Shown one piece after another: positions 1 to 5,331 of a stretch of DNA of 5,331 bases (positions are counted from its first letter, which is position 1; every line of letters begins with the position of its first letter). Position numbers and translations under genes: made by a program. This stretch comes from JBEGQX01 sp041180805. Its GTDB lineage: Bacteria > Planctomycetota > Planctomycetia > Gemmatales > Gemmataceae. The DNA lies in NCBI GenBank assembly GCA_041180805.1, contig JBEGQX010000322.1:1-5331 (forward strand), in the 5' to 3' direction. The notes under the pieces are model-generated. The model ran no database searches. It was not told the origin of the DNA and saw only the letters and a program-made list of their open reading frames with translations.

Positions 1-848
1 TGGATGACCGGGATGCAGGTGTTGTGGTTACAGCTCGTGGAACTATTTTGGTAACCACATTTACCTCGCTTGCATATGAACCTGTGCTTGCCGCTGCCGA
101 GAAAAAGGGTAACTGGAAGCCGGTGGACTTGCAGGCCTGGCAGGCCGCAAGGGATCGCATATCGCCTGAGGCTCGGAAGAAAGAACTGGGCGTCTGGATG
201 CTTCGCTCCACCGATCATGGGGTGACGTGGTCGGAAAGAAAAGATTGCATTCTAAACAGCCCGCATGGGCCTGTGGCGCTGGATGATGGCAGACTGCTTT
301 ATGCGGGTAAGGATCTTTGGCGGGATGGTTGGGTTGGCTTTGCGGAATCCACTGATGATGGCCAAACTTGGAGTAAGCTGGCACAACTTCCCATTCGTCC
401 GGGGGATGACCCCAAGAATTACCACGAGTTGCATGCTGTTGATGCTGGTGGTGGCGTTCTTCTGGCCCATATACGCAATCACAACAATCCCAATCGTGGC
501 GAGACCCTGCAAAGTGAATCCACGGATGGCGGCAAAACCTGGAGTATTCCGCACTCGATTGGTGTTTGGGGCCTGCCATCCCACCTGGTGCGTTTAAAGG
601 ATGGACGCATTCTCATGTCATATGGCCACCGCAGGAACCCGCTGGGTAATCAGGCCCGTGTCAGCTCCGACAAAGGCAAGACCTGGAGTGACCCCATAAT
701 GATATCTGCCGATGGCCCCGGTGGTGACCTTGGTTACCCCTCCACTGTACAGATGGATGATGGCACACTGATTACTGCCTGGTATGAGGTTCGTCCCGGC
801 AGTCCCAAGGCAGTGCTTCGCATGGCACACTGGAAGCTGCAAGATTAA
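1..848 (+). CDS. Sialidase-family (BNR/Asp-box) beta-propeller protein, 5'-truncated
   Basis: This is the C-terminal 281 residues of a sialidase-like protein. The frame is open from base 3 to the left edge, so the true start is outside the window and the GTG at 24 is an internal valine codon. Four Asp-boxes (S-x-D-x-G-x-T-W) are in frame: STDHGVTW (207-230), STDDGQTW (348-371), STDGGKTW (519-542) and SSDKGKTW (663-686). Their spacing of 47, 57 and 48 residues is what blade-by-blade repeats of a six-bladed propeller give. Near the C-terminus the segment GDLGYPSTVQMDDG resembles the stretch carrying the catalytic tyrosine in exo-sialidases. Arginines in HIRNHNN and YGHRRNP are candidates for two members of the substrate-binding arginine triad; the first arginine would be off-window. 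Known family role: hydrolysis of terminal sialic acids or related sugars, usually by exported enzymes. Many environmental members have unproven substrates, so sialidase activity is not assured. No signal peptide can be assessed. The gene stops with TAA at 846-848, tail-to-tail with the DUF4239 gene. Confidence 0.88.
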   Translation, partial: DDRDAGVVVTARGTILVTTFTSLAYEPVLAAAEKKGNWKPVDLQAWQAARDRISPEARKKELGVWMLRSTDHGVTWSERKDCILNSPHGPVALDDGRLLYAGKDLWRDGWVGFAESTDDGQTWSKLAQLPIRPGDDPKNYHELHAVDAGGGVLLAHIRNHNNPNRGETLQSESTDGGKTWSIPHSIGVWGLPSHLVRLKDGRILMSYGHRRNPLGNQARVSSDKGKTWSDPIMISADGPGGDLGYPSTVQMDDGTLITAWYEVRPGSPKAVLRMAHWKLQD

Positions 849-860
849 TGGGTAATTCCT

Positions 861-1646
861 TCAATGAACCGGCTGACCGATTTGTTGCTGTAAATCCAGC
901 AAAGGCTGTTGGCTGATTCGCAGAAACCCTTCCTTGGACCTATCAAGGTCCACTATCAGGAAAAGTATGATGGTAAAAGCCATCGCCATCAAAAGCATCA
1001 TGGGTGAACGCCTGGTTGCTGCCAAGCCTGCCTGATATCCGATCGCCACCATTCCAATCAGTTCCAGAAGAAATAAAGCCATCCATATGGTGAATGGAAT
1101 CCGGTTGTGCAAACCCAAAAACACCCTTTTGGAATGAAGATCGATCACCTGGTTCAACGATTGCATGAAAAAGCCATTCATGAAAGGTGAGGATGATTTA
1201 TCCGCAACGCGTTTTACTTGTTGCCATAGTTTTTCATGCAATATTGCGGAGTGTTTCAATCCTTCCCGGATGGTTCCTTCCCTTACCATGCTTAGTCGAA
1301 GGTCCACATACTCGCTGAGTAATTTGCAAACTTCGGACTGATTCGGTTCCGGTAGAAGTTGGGCGCGAAGGTAGGTGGTGCCAATGGCGTTTGCTTCTTC
1401 CAGAATAACTGTCCTGCGGGCATCAAATCGCGATGCAGCAAGATTGAATGTGAATGCCAGAATGATTGCCAGAAGGCCAAGCAGTGATCCCACCATGGCG
1501 CCAACAGGCGCTTCTTTTTCACCCGGAAGCAGGGATTTGCCTCTTCTTCCCATGCGATAGCCGCATTCCAAAGCCAGCACACCCAAAGTTGTGGAGACGA
1601 TAAAAAACAACCACAGAGGCAGAATGTCCATTGGTTCTGAATCCAT
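861..1646 (-). CDS. DUF4239 / bestrophin-like domain membrane protein
   Basis: This is a predicted inner-membrane protein of 261 residues. Four hydrophobic segments are visible at about residues 8-28, 48-70, 184-206 and 214-233, arranged as two hairpins around a soluble helical central region (about 72-180). The second helix runs into the hallmark stretch LAFTFNLAASRFDARR, then LEEANAIGTTYLRA and LLPEP, which I recognise from the DUF4239 (bestrophin-like) family. The length fits that family. The function is not established: resemblance to bestrophin anion channels is by fold or name only. The ATG at 1646 is chosen because GGGAG (1652-1656) sits five bases upstream as a good ribosome binding site. 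An in-frame TTG at 1658 would add four residues but would place that site inside the gene. A further in-frame ATG at residue 6 is possible. The start lies 35 bases after the glucosidase stop, so co-transcription is likely. It ends with TGA at 861-863. Confidence 0.85.
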   Translation of the reverse strand: MDSEPMDILPLWLFFIVSTTLGVLALECGYRMGRRGKSLLPGEKEAPVGAMVGSLLGLLAIILAFTFNLAASRFDARRTVILEEANAIGTTYLRAQLLPEPNQSEVCKLLSEYVDLRLSMVREGTIREGLKHSAILHEKLWQQVKRVADKSSSPFMNGFFMQSLNQVIDLHSKRVFLGLHNRIPFTIWMALFLLELIGMVAIGYQAGLAATRRSPMMLLMAMAFTIILFLIVDLDRSKEGFLRISQQPLLDLQQQIGQPVH

Positions 1647-1651
1647 GTTGA

Positions 1652-1656
1652 CTCCC
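1652..1656 (-). promoter_or_regulatory. Ribosome binding site deciding the DUF4239 start
   Basis: On the minus strand GGGAG is followed by TCAAC and then ATG at 1646. The five-base spacing is ideal for Shine-Dalgarno initiation and favours this ATG over the in-frame TTG at 1658, which would overlap the motif. It lies in the 35-base gap after the glucosidase stop codon. Confidence 0.6.
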
Positions 1657-1681
1657 AAGGAATGGGTGTGGCAATCAAAAA

Positions 1682-4402
1682 TCAGGGACTAGTCGGAATA
1701 TGAGCCCTCATCATATCGGCGTGTCTGTCAAAATATGTTTTGCTTTTCTGGGTGTCTTCCGGTCTGAGGGTTGCAAACAGGTGCAACAAGAGGGCAATCA
1801 CGCCGGTCCATCCTGTTTGATGGCTGGCACCCAAACCGGCTCCGTTTTCACCATGAAAATACTCGTAAAACAAAATGCAATCCCGCCAAAGGGGGTCTTC
1901 CTGAAATTTCCGGGAACCACCAAAAACAGGACGATGGTTGTTTTGATCCAAAAGGAAAATGCTTGAAAGACGCCTGCTGATTTCCTCAGCAATCTCGTAA
2001 AGATTCATCCAATTGCCAGAGCCGGTTGGGCATTCGATTTTAAAATTGTTTCCGTAATAGGAGTGATAGTTCAAAAGGGATCGAATAATCAAGGCGTTCA
2101 CCGGCATCCAGATTGGCCCTCGCCAGTTGGAGTTTCCACCAAACATTCCAGAATCGGATTCGGCGGGTAAATACTTTACCTGATAGTCACGGCCACCCAC
2201 CTGCATCACAAACGGATGGTCACAGTGGTATTTTGACAAGGAACGAATTCCATAAGGGCTTAAGAATTCATTTTCATCAAGCATCTTTCCAAGCACCCTG
2301 CGGAGCTTTTTCTCATCGAGTATTGAGCCAAGCCGACTGTTATTGCGACCCAATTTTGTGGGATCATGAATGCGGGTGGTTAATTCCTGACGGCTTTTCA
2401 GGAACTGCATGAATCGTTCCCCCAATTCGGGATACATGGTCATGAGTTTCCCATCAAACACGGTGGCTGCACATAAAGGAAGAAGACCAACCATCGAGCG
2501 AACCTTCAAACGGCTAGCACTGCCATCCGGCAGCCGCAAGACATCGTAATAAAATCCATCCTCCTCGTCCCACATTCCGGTGTCGCCATCTCCAAGGTGC
2601 CCCATGGCTGTTGCGATCCACATGAAGTGTTCGCAAAACTTTAGGGCCATTTCAGCATATTCCGGGTCATTAAGGGCCAGCTCCGCGGAAATCTCCAGCA
2701 TGTTTTGGCAATACAATGCCATCCAGGCGGTTCCATCTGCCTGTTCAAGATAGCCGCCAGTTGGAAGCGGGGCGCTTCGATCGAATACGCCTATGTTATC
2801 CAGCCCAAGGAAACCTCCCTCAAAAACATTACGGCCATTACGGTCCTTACGGTTCACCCACCAGGTGAAATTCATCAATAGTTTTTGGAAACAGCTTTTT
2901 AGCCACTCTGTGTCGCCTTGCCCCCTGGTGGCTTTTTCCAGACGATAGGTAAATATTGTGGACCAGGCATGAACGGGTGGGTTCACATCACTGAAATTCC
3001 ATTCGTATGCCGGCATTTGTCCGTTCGGGTGCATGTAGCGTTCCCGAAGCATCAGTTTTAACTGGGATTTGGCAAAATCGACATCAACCAGGGTCAATGG
3101 CAAGACATGAAAAGCCAGATCCCATGCCGCGTACCAAGGATATTCCCATTTATCCGGCATGGAAATGACATCCCCATTGAACATGTGATGCCAGTGGTCA
3201 TTCCGGGGCTGAAGCTTGCGGGATCTCTGGAATGGATCCGAACCCCGTTCCTCCAGCCATTTATCAACATCATAAAAATAATACTGTTTGCTCCAGAGCA
3301 TCCCGGCCAAGGCCTGACGCATGACTAGTGCCTGGTCGGTTTTCAGGGATGAAGGTATGATTGCCTTGTAGAAGGCATCTGCTTCCATCCTGCGTGCCGT
3401 GAAAGTTTCCTCAAAATCACGCTCAAAAGGAGCCACCTTGTTTTTGCAAAGGCGTAATTGAACAACCATGCTTTGCAGGGGCTCCAACAAAACCTTGTAA
3501 CAAGCTGAAACCTTGGTCCCGGTCATCGCCGGGTTTATGGCATCTTTCTGTCCATGCACCAGATAGCTGTTGAAGGCATCTTTCACATAGGGGGTGCGAT
3601 TTGGAATATCGTACAAACGCCTGCTGTTGGTTTCGTTTTCAGTGAAGAGCAGGTCGGGACTTCCCTTGCAGTAGAAGTTCCAGGATCCCAGGATGGAATC
3701 TATGGCTTCCACATGTTTCATCTCAGGTTGTGAAGATACAAATTTGACAACGGGTCTGTCTGTTATGCCATTCCAGGACCACCAATTCCGAAACCAGAGT
3801 GTTGGAAGCACATGAAGTTCTGCTGCCTCCGGACCCCGGTTATGGATGCTGATCTGAATCAGAAAATCTTCCGGGGAAGCCTTTGCGTATTCCACAAAAA
3901 CATCGAAATATTTATTCTTTTCGAAGACCCCGGTATCAAGCAGTTCGTATTCATAGTCAATGCGTTTGCGCCGGGCACTTTCTTTCACAAGGTCTTCGTA
4001 GGGAAATGCATTTTGGGGGTATTTGTAAAGATACTTCATGTAGGAATGCGTTGGGGTATTATCCAGGTAGAAGTAGTATTCCTTGACATCCTCTCCATGA
4101 TTGCTTTCAGTATTGATCAACCCGAAGGCTCTTTCCTTGATGATGGAGTCCTTACCATTCCAGAGGGCAAGTGCAAAGCAAAGCCGCTGCTGATCATCCG
4201 AAAAGCCTGCCAGACCATCCTCGCCCCAGTGATAAGCACGGGATCTTCCATGATCGTGCGGAAAATAATTCCAGGCATCCCCACCCTCGCTGTAATCCTC
4301 GCGAACGGTTCCCCATTGTCGTTCACTAAGGTAGGGGCCCCATTTTTTCCAAAGATTTTCAGTGTTTCGGCCTTCCTGAAGTCGTTGGTGTTCCGGGGTC
4401 AT
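1682..4402 (-). CDS. GH63-type (MGH1-like) alpha-glucosidase
   Basis: This is a complete 906-residue glycoside hydrolase of the bacterial group related to mannosyl-oligosaccharide glucosidase (GH63). The N-terminal third (about 20-330) should form the beta-sandwich domain and carries the conserved ERQWGTVREDYSEGGDAW (27-44), WGEDGLAGFSDD (59-70) and NHGEDVKEYYFYLD (101-114). The rest (about 350-880) fits the (alpha/alpha)6 catalytic barrel. KWEYPWYAAWDLAFH (418-432) holds the likely general acid Asp428. The C-terminal FYEYFHGENGAGLGASHQTGWTG (845-867) holds the likely catalytic base, Glu847 or Glu852; I cannot decide between them by eye. FGGNSNWRGPIW (754-765) is another conserved block. The length is normal for the group, and no frameshift or gap is visible. 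No signal peptide is seen (the N-terminus is charged), so it is probably cytoplasmic. Characterised GH63 relatives hydrolyse alpha-glucosides, or alpha-mannosyl/glucosyl-glycerate; the substrate here is unknown. The ATG at 4402 has AAGAG (4409-4413) six bases upstream. The gene stops with TGA at 1682-1684, 35 bases before the DUF4239 start. Confidence 0.88.
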   Translation of the reverse strand: MTPEHQRLQEGRNTENLWKKWGPYLSERQWGTVREDYSEGGDAWNYFPHDHGRSRAYHWGEDGLAGFSDDQQRLCFALALWNGKDSIIKERAFGLINTESNHGEDVKEYYFYLDNTPTHSYMKYLYKYPQNAFPYEDLVKESARRKRIDYEYELLDTGVFEKNKYFDVFVEYAKASPEDFLIQISIHNRGPEAAELHVLPTLWFRNWWSWNGITDRPVVKFVSSQPEMKHVEAIDSILGSWNFYCKGSPDLLFTENETNSRRLYDIPNRTPYVKDAFNSYLVHGQKDAINPAMTGTKVSACYKVLLEPLQSMVVQLRLCKNKVAPFERDFEETFTARRMEADAFYKAIIPSSLKTDQALVMRQALAGMLWSKQYYFYDVDKWLEERGSDPFQRSRKLQPRNDHWHHMFNGDVISMPDKWEYPWYAAWDLAFHVLPLTLVDVDFAKSQLKLMLRERYMHPNGQMPAYEWNFSDVNPPVHAWSTIFTYRLEKATRGQGDTEWLKSCFQKLLMNFTWWVNRKDRNGRNVFEGGFLGLDNIGVFDRSAPLPTGGYLEQADGTAWMALYCQNMLEISAELALNDPEYAEMALKFCEHFMWIATAMGHLGDGDTGMWDEEDGFYYDVLRLPDGSASRLKVRSMVGLLPLCAATVFDGKLMTMYPELGERFMQFLKSRQELTTRIHDPTKLGRNNSRLGSILDEKKLRRVLGKMLDENEFLSPYGIRSLSKYHCDHPFVMQVGGRDYQVKYLPAESDSGMFGGNSNWRGPIWMPVNALIIRSLLNYHSYYGNNFKIECPTGSGNWMNLYEIAEEISRRLSSIFLLDQNNHRPVFGGSRKFQEDPLWRDCILFYEYFHGENGAGLGASHQTGWTGVIALLLHLFATLRPEDTQKSKTYFDRHADMMRAHIPTSP

Positions 4403-4408
4403 GGCGTG

Positions 4409-4413
4409 CTCTT
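4409..4413 (-). promoter_or_regulatory. Probable ribosome binding site of the glucosidase gene
   Basis: Minus-strand AAGAG is followed by six bases (CACGCC) and the ATG at 4402. It is a partial match to the Shine-Dalgarno core with normal spacing. Another ATG at 4418 lies upstream but is out of frame and is not preceded by a comparable site, so 4402 is kept as the start. Confidence 0.4.
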
Positions 4414-4541
4414 TTCATTTGGTTAATCCGTTCTAAAAACCAAAAAGCTGATCGGAAGTGAAGGATCCGTGACTATTCCGTTGATTAGGCTTGTTAGAGT
4501 TTCAAAAGGAGGCGATAAACAAGCCGGAAACAATGGATGCT

Positions 4542-4594
4542 AAATTGCCTGAAATAAGGTTGGAAAACCTTTCAGGATGTTTTTGAAATTGCCT
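4542..4594. repeat. Direct repeat AAATTGCCT flanking an inverted repeat
   Basis: AAATTGCCT occurs at 4542-4550 and again at 4586-4594, offset by 44 bases (about four helical turns). Between the copies is the inverted repeat AAGGTT-GGAA-AACCTT (4556-4571). Its stem extends through CTGA/TCAG (4549-4552 with 4572-4575) across a three-base bulge. The bases are certain. Any role as an operator or RNA structure is inference, and chance in AT-rich DNA is possible. Confidence 0.4.
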
Positions 4595-4628
4595 ATTTGA
4601 ATTGTTCGCTTGCCAACGCCCAATAATC

Positions 4629-4655
4629 AAGACCTGTATGGTCTTTTCATGAAAA
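4629..4655. repeat. Adjacent small palindromes AAGACC/GGTCTT and TTTTCATGAAAA
   Basis: AAGACC (4629-4634) and GGTCTT (4640-4645) form a perfect six-base inverted repeat around a five-base loop. Overlapping its end is the perfect 12-base palindrome TTTTCATGAAAA (4644-4655). Symmetric AT-rich sites like the second can be regulator operators, but no cognate regulator is in the window. Either could also be part of the transcript end of the protease gene. Confidence 0.35.
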
Positions 4656-4677
4656 TTATCCTTGGAAAGCCTTAAGG
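4652..4677 (-). terminator. Possible weak intrinsic terminator after the protease gene
   Basis: Read on the minus strand, 4677-4660 folds as a stem CCTT(AA)GG with CCAAGG around a CTTT loop: six pairs with a two-base bulge. It is followed by ATAATTTT (4659-4652). It lies about 26 bases after the protease stop codon, the expected place for a terminator. The stem is short and the U-tract imperfect, so this is a weak call. Confidence 0.3.
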
Positions 4678-4702
4678 AGTTTAAGTTTTCAAGATAATAG
4701 CT

Positions 4703-5331
4703 TTATCTTTTGGGATAAGGTGGAGGCACTGGCAGCTTCTTTTCCCGGGTCTTCAGTTCCTTGAGAATCTCCTCAATTCCTCGTTCCAGTTGCTGATCCT
4801 TGCCAGCGTATTCGGTTGCGGGATCATTATCCACGATGATGTCAGGGGTAACGCCCTTGCCCTCAATGATCCATTCCTTGCCATCGACATCATAACGGCT
4901 GAATTCCGGTTTGTTTAGGGTTCCACCATCCACGAGCGGTAGTGTGCCACGAATGCCCACCACACCACCCCAGCTTCTCTTGCCTATTAGCTTTCCAAGT
5001 TTGTGCTGACGGAAACGGTACGGGAAAAGGTCTCCATCCGAAGCCGAGAATTCGTTCATCAGGCAAACCATTGGTCCATAAATCATGGCTTGCGGGTCGG
5101 TGCTTGGTGGGGTTCCACGGGCAATCCCTACCATGGCGATTTCCCTGCGAAGCCTTTCAATCAACATGGGTGAAACATTACCGCCGCCGTTACCACGCAT
5201 GTCGATGATGAGGGCGCTCTTTTTGATTTGCGGGTAGAACTGCCTTGCGAACTCGTTCAGCCCTGTCTGCAGCATATCCGGCACATGCAGATAGCCGACT
5301 TTCCCCTGAGTAGCTGCATCTACACGCTTGC
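4703..5331 (-). CDS. Tricorn-like S41 peptidase, C-terminal catalytic part (5'-truncated)
   Basis: The last 208 residues of a serine protease are visible. The reading frame stays open to the right edge, so the gene starts outside the window; the GTG at 5284 is an internal codon within KVGYLHVPDM, a strand typical of the S41 catalytic core. Visible landmarks, numbered from the first complete codon: IDMRGNGGG (42-50), whose glycines form the oxyanion region; NEFSASDGD (92-100), with the likely nucleophile Ser97 and adjacent Asp98; and WIIEGKGVTPDI (153-164), with Glu156. Ser97, Asp98, Glu156 and Gly50 match in order and spacing the tricorn Ser965, Asp966, Glu1023 and Gly918 as I remember them. 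The catalytic histidine would be upstream, off-window. In archaeal tricorn the Asp next to the serine favours basic P1 residues. The C-terminus is a charged helix followed by a proline-rich tail ending PYPKR, then TAA. The likely role is peptide degradation, possibly in the periplasm. Beta-propeller or PDZ domains upstream cannot be checked here. Confidence 0.87.
   Translation of the reverse strand, partial: KRVDAATQGKVGYLHVPDMLQTGLNEFARQFYPQIKKSALIIDMRGNGGGNVSPMLIERLRREIAMVGIARGTPPSTDPQAMIYGPMVCLMNEFSASDGDLFPYRFRQHKLGKLIGKRSWGGVVGIRGTLPLVDGGTLNKPEFSRYDVDGKEWIIEGKGVTPDIIVDNDPATEYAGKDQQLERGIEEILKELKTREKKLPVPPPYPKR

Larger units (their letters stand above)
4403..4702. other. 300-base intergenic region between protease and glucosidase genes
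   Basis: No protein gene is supported here. The stretch is visibly richer in A and T than the flanking genes. It should hold the 3' end of the protease transcript and the promoter and leader of the glucosidase gene. It contains several short inverted repeats (4549-4575, 4629-4645, 4644-4655, 4660-4677 and 4691-4709) and a 9-base direct repeat (4542-4550 and 4586-4594). I found no convincing pair of -35 and -10 boxes on the minus strand. No tRNA-like fold or recognisable riboswitch core was seen. Confidence 0.6.

Noticed and set aside
61..579. 172-codon open frame on the - strand opposite the sialidase-like gene
   Set aside because: Its composition is rich in His, Pro, Ser and Arg with no family resemblance, while the opposite strand carries four in-frame Asp-boxes. 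It is a shadow.
885..902. TTGCTG/CAGCAA hairpin near the convergent gene ends as a terminator for the sialidase-like gene
   Set aside because: There is no T-tract after it on either strand, and it lies within codons for the Gln- and Leu-rich tail of the DUF4239 protein, which explain the sequence.
4402..4418. Upstream out-of-frame ATG at 4418 (minus strand) as a leader ORF or alternative start for the glucosidase
   Set aside because: It is not in frame with the glucosidase and opens only about 20 codons overlapping the gene start. The ATG at 4402 has the better-placed ribosome binding site and leads directly into the conserved N-terminus.
3812..4426. 204-codon open frame on the + strand antisense to the 5' end of the glucosidase gene
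   Set aside because: It lies almost wholly opposite a strongly conserved gene, has no recognisable domain, and its hydrophobic, Phe- and Ile-rich composition is what the complement of Lys-, Glu- and Tyr-rich coding sequence produces.
4533..4586. Seventeen-codon + strand ORF (ATG at 4533) downstream of a perfect AAGGAGG at 4506-4512
   Set aside because: The 20-base gap between the motif and the ATG is too long for normal initiation, the peptide matches nothing known, and the ORF includes the hairpin at 4549-4575. There is no support beyond the motif.
5281..5286. GTG at 5284 as the start of the S41 protease gene
   Set aside because: The frame stays open upstream to the window edge and encodes residues typical of the S41 core (VGYLHVPDM), so this codon is internal.

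Overview
The window reads as ordinary bacterial chromosome with four protein-coding genes, two of them cut by the window edges. No RNA gene, insertion sequence, CRISPR array or phage gene was seen. The protein families suggest a heterotrophic bacterium of the Planctomycetota or a nearby PVC lineage: a sialidase-family beta-propeller protein, a bacterial GH63/MGH1-like glucosidase, a bestrophin-like membrane protein (DUF4239) and a tricorn-type S41 protease. This placement rests on remembered family distribution and protein style, not on a marker gene, so it is tentative.

Layout, left to right. Positions 1-848 (+) hold the C-terminal part of a sialidase/BNR-repeat protein with four Asp-boxes; its N-terminus lies off the left edge. 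Twelve bases later, and convergent with it, is a four-helix DUF4239 membrane protein (861-1646, -). Thirty-five bases upstream of that gene on the same strand is a complete 906-residue GH63-type glucosidase (1682-4402, -). A 300-base non-coding stretch (4403-4702) follows, AT-richer than the genes and containing several small inverted repeats and one 9-base direct repeat. From 4703 to the right edge (-) is the C-terminal catalytic part of a tricorn-like S41 peptidase whose N-terminus lies off the right edge.

The three minus-strand genes run in the order protease, glucosidase, membrane protein. The 300-base gap and a possible terminator after the protease suggest that it is a separate transcription unit. 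The glucosidase and DUF4239 gene are close enough to be co-transcribed. The sialidase and glucosidase both act on glycans or glycosides, but they are on opposite strands and nothing visible ties them into one pathway. I found no clear sign of a new multi-gene system. The points most worth a second look are the glucosidase-DUF4239 pairing and the structured 300-base leader or intergenic region.
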